64,000 bases of DNA, from NCBI RefSeq assembly GCF_013408985.1, contig NZ_JACBZT010000001.1, positions 5,287,197-5,351,196 of the forward strand. Reading direction: 5' to 3'. The notes below the pieces were generated by a model, which was given only the letters and a program-made list of their open reading frames with translations, ran no database searches and had not been told where the DNA came from. This document shows, piece by piece, positions 9,744-19,642 of the stretch. How positions within the stretch are numbered: the stretch's first letter is position 1; each line of letters opens with the position of its first letter. Source of the DNA: Petropleomorpha daqingensis (lineage in GTDB: Bacteria; Actinomycetota; Actinomycetes; Mycobacteriales; Geodermatophilaceae). The position numbers were made by a program, and so were the translations under genes.

Positions 9744-12043
9744 CGTCGGGTGTCCCCTCGGCCACCTACCGGCTGCAGATCCACGCCGGCTTCCCGCTCG
9801 ACGACGCCGCCGCCGTCGCGGGCTACCTGGCCGACCTCGGGGTGACGCACGCGTACGCCTCTCCCCTGCTGCGCTCGGCCGAGGGCAGCACGCACGGCTA
9901 CGACACCGTCGACCACGCGCACATCGACGAAGCGCGCGGCGGGCGGGAGGGCTTCGAGCGGTTCGTCGCGGCGCTGCACGAGCACGGGCTCGGGCTGGTG
10001 CTGGACCTCGTGCCCAACCACATGGGCGTGGCCGACCCCGCGGCCGCGCCCTGGTGGTGGGACGTGCTGCAGCACGGTCAGGACTCCGCGCACGCCGCGG
10101 CGTTCGACATCGACTGGGAGTTCGGCGGCGGCAAGGTCCGCATCCCCGTTCTGGGGTCGGCGGACGACGTCGACAAGCTCGAGGTGGTGGATGGCGAGCT
10201 CCGGTACTACGACAACCGCTTCCCCCTCGCCCCGGGCACGGACGACGGCACCCCTCAGGAGGTGCACGCGCGACAGCACTACGAGCTGGTCGACTGGCGG
10301 CGGGCCGACGACGAGCTGAACTACCGCCGGTTCTTCGCGATCAACACCCTCGCCGGGCTGCGCGTCGAGGACCCGGAGATCTTCACGGCCACGCACCAGC
10401 TCGTGCTGCACCTGATCGAAAAGGGCAGCGTCGACGCGCTGCGCATCGACCACCCGGACGGGCTGGCCGATCCGAAGGGCTACCTCGACCGGTTGGCGGC
10501 GGCCTCCGGCGGCCGGTGGACGGTCGTGGAGAAGATCCTCGAGCCCGGCGAGGAGCTGCCGGCCGACTGGGCGACGGCCGGCACGACCGGGTACGACGCG
10601 CTCGCCGAGGTGGACGACGTCCTGGTCGACCCCGCCGGGGAGGCGGCGCTGACCGCGCTGGAGACCGAGCTGGCCGGCCGGGTGGTGGACTACGCGCAGC
10701 TGGTGCACGACTGCAAGCGCGAGGTCACCGACGGGATCCTCGCCTCCGAGGTCGCCCGCCTGGTGCGGGTGGTCGGTGACCTGCCGGGCGTGGACGCCGA
10801 GTCGGTGCGGGAGGCGCTGGCCGAGCTGCTGGCCTCGTTCGACGTCTACCGCAGCTACCTGCCCGAGGGCCGCGAGCACCTGGACGCGACGGTGGCCGCC
10901 GTCCGCGACCGCCGTCCCGACCTGGTGGCCGCGCTCGACGCGCTGCACCCGGTGCTGGCCCAGGCCGGCACCGAGGCGGCCACCCGGTTCGAGCAGACCA
11001 GCGGGCCGGTGATGGCCAAGGGGGTCGAGGACTCCGCCTACTACCGGTGGGCGCGGTTCGTGGCGCTCAACGAGGTCGGCGGCGACCCCACCCGGTTCGG
11101 GTCGACCGTCGAGGAGTTCCACGAGGCGCAGCAGCGCCGGCTGGAGCGCAAGCCCGTCTCGATGACGACGCTGTCGACGCACGACACCAAGCGCAGCGAG
11201 GACGTGCGCGCGCGGCTGGCCGTGCTCGCCGAGCTGCCCACCGAGTGGGCGTCGCTGGTCCGCTACCTGCTGTCGCGGCACCCGCTGACCGACCGGCCGC
11301 TGGCGCACCTGGTGTGGCAGAACCTGGTCGGGGCGTGGCCGATCTCCCGCGAGCGGGCGCACGGGTACGCGGAGAAGGCCGCCCGCGAGGCCGGGACGTC
11401 GACCACCTGGACCGATCCGGTGCAGGAGTTCGAGGAGCAGCTGCACGCGCTGGTGGACGCCGCCTACGACGACGAGGCGGTGGCGGGACGGATCACCAAG
11501 ATCGTCGAGCGGATCGAGGGCTTCGGCCGGTCGAACTCGCTGTCGCAGAAGCTGCTGCAGCTGACCATGCCCGGCGTCCCCGACGTCTACCAGGGCACCG
11601 AGCTGTGGGACCTCTCGCTGGTCGACCCGGACAACCGCCGTCCGGTCGACTACGACCAGCGCCGGCGGCTGCTGGCCGCGCTCGACGCGGGCGACGTGCC
11701 GTCCGTCGACGAGACCGGCGCGGCGAAGCTGCTCGTCGTCTCGCGCACGCTGCGGGCCCGCCGGGACCACCCGGAGTGGTTCGAGGGCTACGAGCCGGTG
11801 GCCGCCACCGGGACGGCCGCGGAGCACGTGGTCGCCTTCGACCGGGGCGGCGCGGTGACCGTGGCGACCCGGCTGCCGGCTGCCCTCGCCGCCGCGGGCG
11901 GCTGGGGCGACACCGGGCTGGCCCTGCCGACGGGTGCGTGGCGGGACCTGTTCACCGGCGCGCGGGTCGTCTCGGACGCGAACGGGGCGAGGCTCGCCGA
12001 GGTGCTCAGCCGCCTCCCCGTCGCCCTGCTCGTCCGCGACTGA
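9740..12043 (+). CDS. treY: Maltooligosyl trehalose synthase (TreY)
   Basis: TreY, 767 residues, isomerises the reducing-end alpha-1,4 bond of a maltodextrin to an alpha,alpha-1,1 bond, making maltooligosyltrehalose. Family features include an N-terminal PSATYRLQIHAGF, the catalytic barrel motif ALRIDHPDGL, VEKILEPGE and a FTALSTHDTK-like stretch (MTTLSTHDTKRSEDVRAR). The C-terminal PGVPDVYQGTE is typical. The ATG overlaps the glgX stop by four bases, so the two are co-translated. A strong hairpin at 12179-12212 probably ends the transcript. Confidence 0.97.
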   Translation: MTSGVPSATYRLQIHAGFPLDDAAAVAGYLADLGVTHAYASPLLRSAEGSTHGYDTVDHAHIDEARGGREGFERFVAALHEHGLGLVLDLVPNHMGVADPAAAPWWWDVLQHGQDSAHAAAFDIDWEFGGGKVRIPVLGSADDVDKLEVVDGELRYYDNRFPLAPGTDDGTPQEVHARQHYELVDWRRADDELNYRRFFAINTLAGLRVEDPEIFTATHQLVLHLIEKGSVDALRIDHPDGLADPKGYLDRLAAASGGRWTVVEKILEPGEELPADWATAGTTGYDALAEVDDVLVDPAGEAALTALETELAGRVVDYAQLVHDCKREVTDGILASEVARLVRVVGDLPGVDAESVREALAELLASFDVYRSYLPEGREHLDATVAAVRDRRPDLVAALDALHPVLAQAGTEAATRFEQTSGPVMAKGVEDSAYYRWARFVALNEVGGDPTRFGSTVEEFHEAQQRRLERKPVSMTTLSTHDTKRSEDVRARLAVLAELPTEWASLVRYLLSRHPLTDRPLAHLVWQNLVGAWPISRERAHGYAEKAAREAGTSTTWTDPVQEFEEQLHALVDAAYDDEAVAGRITKIVERIEGFGRSNSLSQKLLQLTMPGVPDVYQGTELWDLSLVDPDNRRPVDYDQRRRLLAALDAGDVPSVDETGAAKLLVVSRTLRARRDHPEWFEGYEPVAATGTAAEHVVAFDRGGAVTVATRLPAALAAAGGWGDTGLALPTGAWRDLFTGARVVSDANGARLAEVLSRLPVALLVRD

Positions 12044-12053
12044 GCTTGGACGG

Positions 12054-12121
12054 CGAGTGAGCAGTTGCGGTCGCTCCGCGCGGCGTGCCGCCGCGTGTCG
12101 TCGACCGCAACTGCTCACTCG
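12054..12121. repeat. Long palindromic element with 20-bp perfect arms
   Basis: Positions 12054-12073 and 12102-12121 are perfect inverted repeats of 20 bases, with a 28-base GC-rich loop that can itself pair (CGCGGC/GCCGCGG region). It lies 10 bases after the treY stop. There is no T-tract, and a separate better terminator hairpin follows at 12179, so this looks more like a dispersed palindromic repeat than a terminator. Confidence 0.6.
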
Positions 12122-12178
12122 ACTGGGGACCCGGGCGCGACCCGAGCGCGGAGCCGCGAGCAGGCACGGACAGTGACC

Positions 12179-13105
<927 letters not shown>

Positions 13106-13111
13106 CCGGAC

Positions 13112-13147
13112 GGGTGCCCGGCCGGTCGGCCAACCGGCCGGGCGCCC
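13112..13147. terminator. Bidirectional terminator between rpf and phosphotransferase gene
   Basis: GGGTGCCCGGCCGG at 13112-13125 pairs with CCGGCCGGGCGCCC at 13134-13147 (one G-T pair) around an 8-base loop, between convergent genes. Confidence 0.65.
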
Positions 13148-13151
13148 GCAC

Positions 13152-14078
13152 CTACACGACCGCGCGGCCGATCCCGGCCAACGCCTCGGCCAGCAGGGCG
13201 GGCCGGTCGTCGGCGGCGGCGTAGCCGGCCAGCAGCGCGCTGAGCCGCACCGCCAGGCAGCGGGCCCGCAGCTCCCGCTCGGCGCCGACGCCGCCGTACG
13301 CGTCGAGCAGGGCCGCCCGGGCCGGACCGGCGAAGGCCGCGTAGCCGAGCGCGAGGTCGACGGCCGGGTCGGCGAGGCAGACGTCGCCCCAGTCGATGAC
13401 CCCGGCGGCCCCGAGGTCGTCGTCCAGGAGCAGGTGGCGGACGTGCAGGTCGCCGTGCACCAGGACCGGCTCGCCGGACGGCGCCGGCAGCCGCGCGCCG
13501 TCCCGGAGCAGCTCGTCGACCGCCGGGTCCGGCGACCACAGCCCACCTCCGGCCAGCGCGGCGAGCTGCGCGCGCGTCTGCGCCATCCGCGCCACGGGCT
13601 CGGACCGGCGCATCGGGTCGACGGGCAGATCCACGCCGTCCACGAGCGCGCGGGTCGCCGGCGCGTGCAGGACGGCGAGGAACGAGCCCAGCGCCGCGGC
13701 CGCGGGTTCCCGCGCGGCGTCGGGCGGCGCGACCTCGGCCAGCTCGGAGCCGGCCACGAACCGCACCACCGCGAACGGCCAGGGGTCCGCCGGGTCGTCG
13801 TCCGTGCCGGTCCACCGCGGCTCGGGCACCGGGAGCGGCAGCCGGGCGGCGACCACGGGCAGGACGGCGAGCTCGCGGCGGAACCCCGGCAGCGCCATCG
13901 CCCGCCGCGGAAACCGGGCGGTCCAGTCCCCCACCCGGAACACCGTGTTGTCCCAGCCCTCCGACAGCGGCACGACCGGCACCCCGCGGAGCTCCGGCGC
14001 CACGGCGGCGATCAGGCCGGCTGCGCGTTCCGGCTCCGTGGTGCGTTCGGGGGTCCACGACGGTGCGCTCGACACCAC
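13152..14078 (-). CDS. Aminoglycoside phosphotransferase-family protein
   Basis: A 308-residue kinase-like protein of the APH/choline kinase superfamily. The VLVHGDLHVRHLLLDDD stretch is the Brenner catalytic loop (HGDxHxxH variant with R at the usual N-adjacent position), and GVIDWGDVCLADPAVDLA is the metal-binding DxD-type motif. The substrate cannot be told from sequence; members phosphorylate antibiotics, sugars or small metabolites. The GTG start at 14078 is the first in frame. It sits between rpf and treZ, convergent with rpf and divergent from treZ, so it separates the trehalose genes. Confidence 0.82.
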   Translation of the reverse strand: MVSSAPSWTPERTTEPERAAGLIAAVAPELRGVPVVPLSEGWDNTVFRVGDWTARFPRRAMALPGFRRELAVLPVVAARLPLPVPEPRWTGTDDDPADPWPFAVVRFVAGSELAEVAPPDAAREPAAAALGSFLAVLHAPATRALVDGVDLPVDPMRRSEPVARMAQTRAQLAALAGGGLWSPDPAVDELLRDGARLPAPSGEPVLVHGDLHVRHLLLDDDLGAAGVIDWGDVCLADPAVDLALGYAAFAGPARAALLDAYGGVGAERELRARCLAVRLSALLAGYAAADDRPALLAEALAGIGRAVV

Positions 14079-14155
14079 CCGAGTCTGACGGTTGACCTCC
14101 CCCCGTCCGGGCAGAATCCCGCACGACCCCGACCGCCGCTCCTGGAGGCGCCCGC

Positions 14156-15907
14156 ATGTCCGACCCCGTCGAGTTCGCCGTCTGGGCGCCGATCCCCTCG
14201 CGGGTCCGCCTGCAGGTCGACGGCGCCGTCCACGACATGACGCGGGACGACGACGGCTGGTGGCGGGTCGAGGTCGACGCCGGGCCCGAGGCGGACTACG
14301 GCTTCCTGCTCGACGACGCCGAGACGGCGCGGCCGGACCCGCGCTCGCGGCGGCAGCCCGACGGCGTGCACGGGCTGTCCCGGCGGTTCGACCCCGACGC
14401 CCACGCCTGGCGGGACACCGCCTGGACCGGCCGCCCGCTCGCCGGAGGCGTCGTCTACGAGCTGCACGTCGGCACGTTCACCCCCGAGGGCACGCTGGAC
14501 AGCGCGATCGAGAAGCTCGACCACCTGGTCGAGCTCGGCGTCGACTTCGTCGAGCTGCTGCCGGTCAACGCGTTCAACGGCACCCACAACTGGGGCTACG
14601 ACGGCGTCCTCTGGTACGCCGTCCAGGAGACCTACGGCGGGCCGGCGGCCTACCAGCGGTTCGTCGACGCCTGCCACGAGCGCGGCCTCGGCGTGATCCA
14701 GGACGTCGTCTACAACCACCTCGGCCCGTCCGGGAACTACCTGCCGGAGTTCTTCCCGATCTTCGCCGAAGGCGGCGCGAACACCTGGGGCAGCTCGATC
14801 AACCTCTCCGGGCCCGACTCCGACGAGGTCCGCCGCTACGTCCTCGACAACGCCCTCATGTGGTTCCGGGACATGCACGTCGACGGGCTGCGGCTCGACG
14901 CCGTCCACGCGCTGGTCGACGAGCGGGCCACGCACGTGCTGGAGGAGATGGCGCAGGAGGTCGACAAGCTCTCGGTCGCCGTCGGCCGGCCGCTCAGCCT
15001 GATCGCCGAGAGCGACCTCAACGACCCGCGGATGGTCACCCCCCGGGTGGCCGGCGGCCTGGGGCTGACCGCGCAGTGGAGCGACGACTTCCACCACGCG
15101 CTGCACTCGACGCTGACCGGCGAAGGGCAGGGCTACTACTCCGACTTCGCCGAGGCCGGGCTGGCCGGCCTGGCCAAGACGCTGACCGGCGCGTTCTTCC
15201 ACGACGGTGCCTGGTCGAGCTTCCGCCGCCGGCACCACGGCCGCCCGGTCGACACCGCGCTGCTGCCGGGCTGGAAGTTCCTCGGCTACCTGCAGGACCA
15301 CGACCAGATCGGCAACCGGGCGGTCGGCGACCGGATCTCGGCGTCCCTCTCCCCCGACCTGCTCGCAGTGGGCGCCACCCTCGTGCTGACCAGCCCGTTC
15401 ACCCCGATGCTGTTCATGGGCGAGGAGTGGGGCGCCTCGACGCCGTGGCAGTTCTTCACCAGCCACCCCGAGCCGGAGCTGGGCAGGGCAACCGCCGAGG
15501 GCCGGATCGGCGAGTTCGCCGAGCACGGCTGGGACGCCGACGTGGTCCCCGATCCGCAGGACCCGGAGACCTTCACCCGCTCGAAGCTGGACTGGACCGA
15601 GCTGCAGAAGGAGCCCCACGCCGAGCTCCTGGCCACGCACCGGAAGCTCCTGGCCCTGCGCAAGCACCACCCCGAGCTGGTCGACCCCGACCTCGCCGGG
15701 ATGGCGGTCAGCTGGGACGACGACGACCGCTGGATCGTCGTCTCCCGAGGCTCGCTGCGCGTGGTCGCCAACCTGGCCGACGCGCCCCGCGAGATCGACC
15801 TCGACCGCCCCGCGACCGGCGTGCTGTTCAGCACCGGCGAGGCGCCACGGCTCGACCGGGAGACGATCGCGCTGCCCGCCGAGACCGCGGTGGTGCTCAC
15901 GACATGA
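14156..15907 (+). CDS. treZ: Malto-oligosyltrehalose trehalohydrolase (TreZ)
   Basis: TreZ, 583 residues, GH13, hydrolyses maltooligosyltrehalose to free trehalose, the last step of the TreX-TreY-TreZ route. An N-terminal beta domain starting [14 protein letters not shown] is followed by a barrel with the nucleophile in [11 protein letters not shown], the acid Glu in LIAESD, and QDHDQIGNR. The ATG has GGAGG 13 bases upstream. Its stop overlaps the next ATG by four bases (ATGA), coupling it to the reductase-like gene. It lies about 2.1 kb from treY, on the same strand. Confidence 0.97.
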   Translation: MSDPVEFAVWAPIPSRVRLQVDGAVHDMTRDDDGWWRVEVDAGPEADYGFLLDDAETARPDPRSRRQPDGVHGLSRRFDPDAHAWRDTAWTGRPLAGGVVYELHVGTFTPEGTLDSAIEKLDHLVELGVDFVELLPVNAFNGTHNWGYDGVLWYAVQETYGGPAAYQRFVDACHERGLGVIQDVVYNHLGPSGNYLPEFFPIFAEGGANTWGSSINLSGPDSDEVRRYVLDNALMWFRDMHVDGLRLDAVHALVDERATHVLEEMAQEVDKLSVAVGRPLSLIAESDLNDPRMVTPRVAGGLGLTAQWSDDFHHALHSTLTGEGQGYYSDFAEAGLAGLAKTLTGAFFHDGAWSSFRRRHHGRPVDTALLPGWKFLGYLQDHDQIGNRAVGDRISASLSPDLLAVGATLVLTSPFTPMLFMGEEWGASTPWQFFTSHPEPELGRATAEGRIGEFAEHGWDADVVPDPQDPETFTRSKLDWTELQKEPHAELLATHRKLLALRKHHPELVDPDLAGMAVSWDDDDRWIVVSRGSLRVVANLADAPREIDLDRPATGVLFSTGEAPRLDRETIALPAETAVVLTT

Positions 15908-16641
15908 GACGGCTGCTGCCCGAGCCGGGTGACGGCCTGACGACCGAGGACGTCGTCGAGGCCTACCGGCTGCCGCCCGGCCGGAACCTGCGGGTCAACT
16001 TCATCGCCTCCCCCGACGGCTCGACCACCGTCGCCGGGAAGAGCCGGGGCCTGCAGATGCCCGGCGACCTGCTGGTGTTCCGGACCCTCCGGGCCCTCGG
16101 GGACGCGATCCTGGTCGGCGCCGGGACCGCCGCCGCGGAGGGCTACGGGCCGATGGAGGACGACCCGGTCGTCGTCCGGCTGCGGGAGGACCTGGGCCGG
16201 CCGGCGACCGCGCCGATCGTCGTCGTCTCGCGGCGGGCCTCGGTGCCGGTGGACACCCGGCTGATCGGCGGCCGCGCGCCGAGCATCCTGGTCACCTGCG
16301 AGGCCGCCGATCCGCAGCGGCGGGCCGCGCTGGCCGCGGCCGGCCTGGAGGTGCTGGTCTGCGGCGAGGACAACGTCGACCTGCCGCTGGCGCAGGACCG
16401 GCTCGCCGAGCGCGGGATCGAGCAGCTCACCTGCGAGGGCGGACCGCAGCTGCTGCACTCCGCGCTGGTCGCCGGGGTGGTCGACGAGCTGGACCTGTCC
16501 ATCTCCCCGTGGCTGGTCGGCGGGCACGAGGTGCGGCTGCTGCCCGACGTCCCGCTGCTGGCGCCGTCGCGGCTGGGGCTGACCTCCCTGCTCGAGGAGG
16601 ACGGGATGCTGTTCGTCCGGTACGCGATCGCGCGCAACTGA
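15904..16641 (+). CDS. RibD C-terminal / dihydrofolate reductase-like protein
   Basis: A 245-residue pyrimidine reductase-family protein related to the C-terminal reductase domain of RibD. Recognisable features are [19 protein letters not shown] near residue 35, [15 protein letters not shown] near residue 70 (the usual RxTxxxYNP-like region), and [12 protein letters not shown], where GGP-L is a hallmark of the NADPH/substrate site. It begins inside the treZ stop codon. It may act on a flavin precursor or another pteridine-like substrate, but its exact reaction is not known and no riboflavin genes adjoin it. Confidence 0.83.
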   Translation: MRRLLPEPGDGLTTEDVVEAYRLPPGRNLRVNFIASPDGSTTVAGKSRGLQMPGDLLVFRTLRALGDAILVGAGTAAAEGYGPMEDDPVVVRLREDLGRPATAPIVVVSRRASVPVDTRLIGGRAPSILVTCEAADPQRRAALAAAGLEVLVCGEDNVDLPLAQDRLAERGIEQLTCEGGPQLLHSALVAGVVDELDLSISPWLVGGHEVRLLPDVPLLAPSRLGLTSLLEEDGMLFVRYAIARN

Positions 16642-16657
16642 CCGGTCCCGCCGGAGG

Positions 16658-16663
16658 CAGAAT
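16658..16663 (+). promoter_or_regulatory. -10 element of hydrolase-LuxR gene
   Basis: CAGAAT lies 6 bases before the ATG at 16670, a leaderless arrangement. Confidence 0.45.
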
Positions 16664-16669
16664 CCGGCG

Positions 16670-17689
16670 ATGGACCAGCGCATCGGCGAGGTGCGGCTCG
16701 GCGACGGCACGCGCATCGCCTACGCGCGCGCCGGCTCCGGCCCGGCGCTGGTCTACGTGCCCGGCTGGCTCACCCACCTGGAGCTCTCCTGGGCGCTGCC
16801 GGCGGAGCGCGCGTTCTACTCGGCGCTGGCGGAGGGCCGGACGCTGTACCGCTACGACAAGGCCGGCTGCGGGCTGTCCGGCCCGGCCGACCGCGCGCCG
16901 GCCCTGGAGCTCGAGGACGAGACGCTGACGGCGGTGATCGAGGCGGCCGGGAGCGGGCCGGTCGACCTGCTCGGCGTCTCGCTGGGCGCGGCGGTGGCGG
17001 TGCGCTGGGCCGCCGCGCACCCCGACCGGGTGCGCCGGCTGGTGCTCTACGGCGGCTGGGCGGACGGCGCGCGGGTGGCCTCGCCGGCCGTCCGGGAGCA
17101 CGTGCTGGGGCTGGTCGGCTCGCAGTGGGGCCTCGGGTCCGACGTCCTCACCGACATCTTCGCCCCGGACGCCGACCGCACCACCCGCCGCGGCTTCGCC
17201 CGCTACCAGCGGGAGGCCGCCTCGGCGGAGCGGGCCCGCGACATGCTGGCGACCTGCTACGCGGTCGACGTCACGGCGCTGTTGCCGCAGGTCCAAGCCC
17301 CGACGCTGGTCGTGCACCGCGACCGCGACCGCGCCGCCCCCGTGCAGCAGGGGCAGGCCCTGGCCGAGGGCATCCCCGGCGCCCGGTTCCGGACGCTGCC
17401 CGGGCACAGCCACCTGCCCTTCGTCGGCGACGCCGAGGCGCTCTGCCGGACCGTCCGCGGCTTCCTCGGCCTGCCGCCGACGCGGCGCCCGGCCACTGCG
17501 TCGCTCACGCCCCGCCAGCGGGAGGTGGCCGCGCTGGTCGCGGAGGGTCTCACCAACCGCGAGATCGGCCGACGGCTGGTGATCAGCGAGCGCTCCGCCG
17601 AGTCGCACGTCGAGCGGATCCGGATCCGGCTGGGCCTGCGCTCGCGCGCCCAGGTGGCCGCCTGGGTGGTCGAGAGCGGCGCGGAGTGA
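16670..17689 (+). CDS. Alpha/beta hydrolase fused to a LuxR-type HTH domain
   Basis: A 339-residue fusion. Residues 1-265 are an alpha/beta hydrolase with nucleophile elbow GVSLG (S104), an acid in the HRDRDRAAP region and a histidine in PGHSHLPFVGD. Residues about 279-335 are a LuxR/NarL-type HTH (LTPRQREVAALVAEGLTNREIGRRLVISERSAESHV). This layout suggests a regulator that senses or cleaves a small molecule through its hydrolase domain, but that is inference. All three catalytic residues appear intact. It follows the RibD-like gene by 28 bases but has its own -10 hexamer. Confidence 0.88.
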   Translation: MDQRIGEVRLGDGTRIAYARAGSGPALVYVPGWLTHLELSWALPAERAFYSALAEGRTLYRYDKAGCGLSGPADRAPALELEDETLTAVIEAAGSGPVDLLGVSLGAAVAVRWAAAHPDRVRRLVLYGGWADGARVASPAVREHVLGLVGSQWGLGSDVLTDIFAPDADRTTRRGFARYQREAASAERARDMLATCYAVDVTALLPQVQAPTLVVHRDRDRAAPVQQGQALAEGIPGARFRTLPGHSHLPFVGDAEALCRTVRGFLGLPPTRRPATASLTPRQREVAALVAEGLTNREIGRRLVISERSAESHVERIRIRLGLRSRAQVAAWVVESGAE

Positions 17690-17739
17690 GGGGTTTCCAC
17701 GGCTGACTCGCGCCGCCCGGACGTCGAGGGTCTGCAGGC

Positions 17740-18504
17740 ATGCGATCCGCCCGTCCTCCTCTGCAGGCGTACGCCGTCCTGGCCTACGCCGCCTTCCTGC
17801 TCGCCTCGGCCTGGGGCGTGGGCTTCCTGGCGAACCTCTCCGTCGCTCCCACCACGGTCGACGGGCCGCTGCGCGGCCCGCGCTGGGAGTCGCTGCTGAT
17901 CGATGCAGCGCTCCTGCTGCTGTTCGCGGTGCAGCACTCGGTCATGGCGCGGGCCGGGTTCAAGCGCCGGCTGGCCCGCGTGCTGCCCGAGGCCGCCGAG
18001 CGCAGCACGTTCGTCCTGGCGTCCGCGCTGCTGCTCGCGCTGCTGTTCTGGCAGTGGCGGCCGCTGCCGGGCGGGATCTGGACCGTGTCCGGCCAGCCGT
18101 GGGTCGCGCTGCTCTGGGTGCTCTACGGCACGGGCTGGGTGCTCGCGTTCTCGGCGACCGCCATGGTCGACCACTGGGACTTCCTCGGCCTGCGGCAGGC
18201 GAGCTGGGATCCCGCCCGGGGGCCCTACGTGGGGCCCGGGTTCTCCGAGCGGTGGCTGTACGCCTGGGTCCGGCACCCGCTGATGCTCGGCCTGCTGATC
18301 GCCTTCTGGGCGACGCCGCGGATGACCGTCGGGCACCTGTTCTTCGCGATCGCCTCGACCGGCTACATCGCCGTGGGCGTCCGGTTCGAGGAGAGGGACC
18401 TGCGGCGCAGGCTGGGCCCGGTCTACGACGAGTACGCCGATCGGGTGCCCGCCGTGGTGCCCGGAGCCCGCCGTCCTCGCCGGACGTCGTCCCCTGCTGC
18501 TTGA
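17740..18504 (+). CDS. NnrU/MddA-like membrane methyltransferase family protein
   Basis: A 254-residue protein with about six hydrophobic segments. The features VQHSVMARAGFKR, a WVRHPLMLGLLIAFWATPRMTVGHLFFA stretch and FEERDLRRRLGPVYDEYADRVP resemble the NnrU and isoprenylcysteine-methyltransferase-like families, in which MddA methylates methanethiol to dimethyl sulfide. The C-terminal region is the expected SAM-binding part of ICMT-like enzymes. Whether this protein methylates thiols cannot be decided from sequence. It is followed by ligC 9 bases downstream. Confidence 0.75.
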   Translation: MRSARPPLQAYAVLAYAAFLLASAWGVGFLANLSVAPTTVDGPLRGPRWESLLIDAALLLLFAVQHSVMARAGFKRRLARVLPEAAERSTFVLASALLLALLFWQWRPLPGGIWTVSGQPWVALLWVLYGTGWVLAFSATAMVDHWDFLGLRQASWDPARGPYVGPGFSERWLYAWVRHPLMLGLLIAFWATPRMTVGHLFFAIASTGYIAVGVRFEERDLRRRLGPVYDEYADRVPAVVPGARRPRRTSSPAA

Positions 18505-18513
18505 CTGCAGGTC

Positions 18514-19581
18514 ATGAACCTGCCGCTGCTCCCGCCGGTGAAGCCGATGCTGGCCAAGGCCGCCACGAAACTGCCCACGGGCGAGGGCCTGTTCTACGAG
18601 CCCAAGTGGGACGGCTTCCGCTGCATCGTCTTCCGGGACGGCGACGAGGTCGAGCTCGGCAGCCGCAACGAGCGGCCGCTGACCCGGTACTTCCCCGAGG
18701 TGGTCGCGGCGGTCAAGGCGGCACTGCCCGAGCGCTGCGTCGTGGACGGCGAGATCGTCATCCAGAACGGCGACCGGCTGGACTTCGAGGCGCTGCTGCA
18801 GCGCATCCACCCCGCCGAGAGCCGGGTCAACCTGCTCGCCGAGAACACCCCCGGCACCTTCGTCGCCTTCGACCTGCTCGCGCTGGGCGACGAGTCGTTC
18901 CTGGAGACGCCCTTCGGCGAGCGCCAGGCACTCCTCCGACGGGTTGTGGGCAGCACGCAGTCCGTGCACGTCACCTCGATCACCCAGGACGCCGCCACGG
19001 CGCAGCGCTGGTTCGAGGAGTTCGAGGGCGCCGGGCTGGACGGCGTCGTCGCCAAGGCCGCCGACCTGCCGTACGGGCCCGACCAGCGGCTGATGACCAA
19101 GGTCAAGCACGTGCGCACGGCCGACTGCGTCGTCGCCGGGTTCCGCTGGCACAAGAGCGGACCGATCGTCGGCTCGCTGCTGCTCGGGCTCTACGACGGC
19201 GGCCGGCTGCAGCACATCGGCGTCGCGGCGTCGTTCCCGATGACGCGCCGGGCCGAGCTGGTCGAGGAGCTGGCGCCCTACCGGGAGAACGCGCTGGACG
19301 ACCACCCGTGGAAGGACTGGGCCAACGCCCAGACCAACGGCAACGGCGAGGACCGGATGCCCGGCGCGGTCAGCCGCTGGAACGCCAAGAAGGACCTCTC
19401 GTGGGTGCCGCTGCGGCCGGAACTGGTCGTCGAGATCAAGTACGACCAGCTCGAGGGACGTCGTCTTCGTCACACCGGGCAGTTCCTCCGCTGGCGCACC
19501 GACCGCGAACCGCTGAGCTGCACCTACGACCAGCTCGACATCCCGGTGAAGTACGACCTCGCCGAGGTGCTGGACGGCTGA
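18514..19581 (+). CDS. ligC: ATP-dependent DNA ligase (LigC-type)
   Basis: A 355-residue ATP-dependent DNA ligase. The nucleotidyl-transferase lysine is K31 in FYEPKWDGFR, and motifs follow in order: VDGEIVI, LDGVVAKAADLPY and LMTKVKH. The C-terminal OB domain ends with RHTGQFLRWRTDREPLSC. Size and sequence fit LigC, the stand-alone actinobacterial ligase, rather than the multi-domain LigD. LigC proteins can partner with Prim-PolC in gap filling and ligation, and such a polymerase gene lies 1.6 kb downstream at 21231. No Ku gene is visible here. Confidence 0.92.
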   Translation: MNLPLLPPVKPMLAKAATKLPTGEGLFYEPKWDGFRCIVFRDGDEVELGSRNERPLTRYFPEVVAAVKAALPERCVVDGEIVIQNGDRLDFEALLQRIHPAESRVNLLAENTPGTFVAFDLLALGDESFLETPFGERQALLRRVVGSTQSVHVTSITQDAATAQRWFEEFEGAGLDGVVAKAADLPYGPDQRLMTKVKHVRTADCVVAGFRWHKSGPIVGSLLLGLYDGGRLQHIGVAASFPMTRRAELVEELAPYRENALDDHPWKDWANAQTNGNGEDRMPGAVSRWNAKKDLSWVPLRPELVVEIKYDQLEGRRLRHTGQFLRWRTDREPLSCTYDQLDIPVKYDLAEVLDG

Positions 19582-19629
19582 ACGGGTGACCCGGGCCGTC
19601 CGCTTTCTGCGGCGGTGGCGGGCGGCCCA

Positions 19630-19635
19630 TACGCT
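19630..19635 (+). promoter_or_regulatory. -10 element of peptidase lipoprotein gene
   Basis: TACGCT lies exactly 7 bases before the ATG at 19643, implying a leaderless mRNA. Confidence 0.55.
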
Positions 19636-19642
19636 CGTGATC

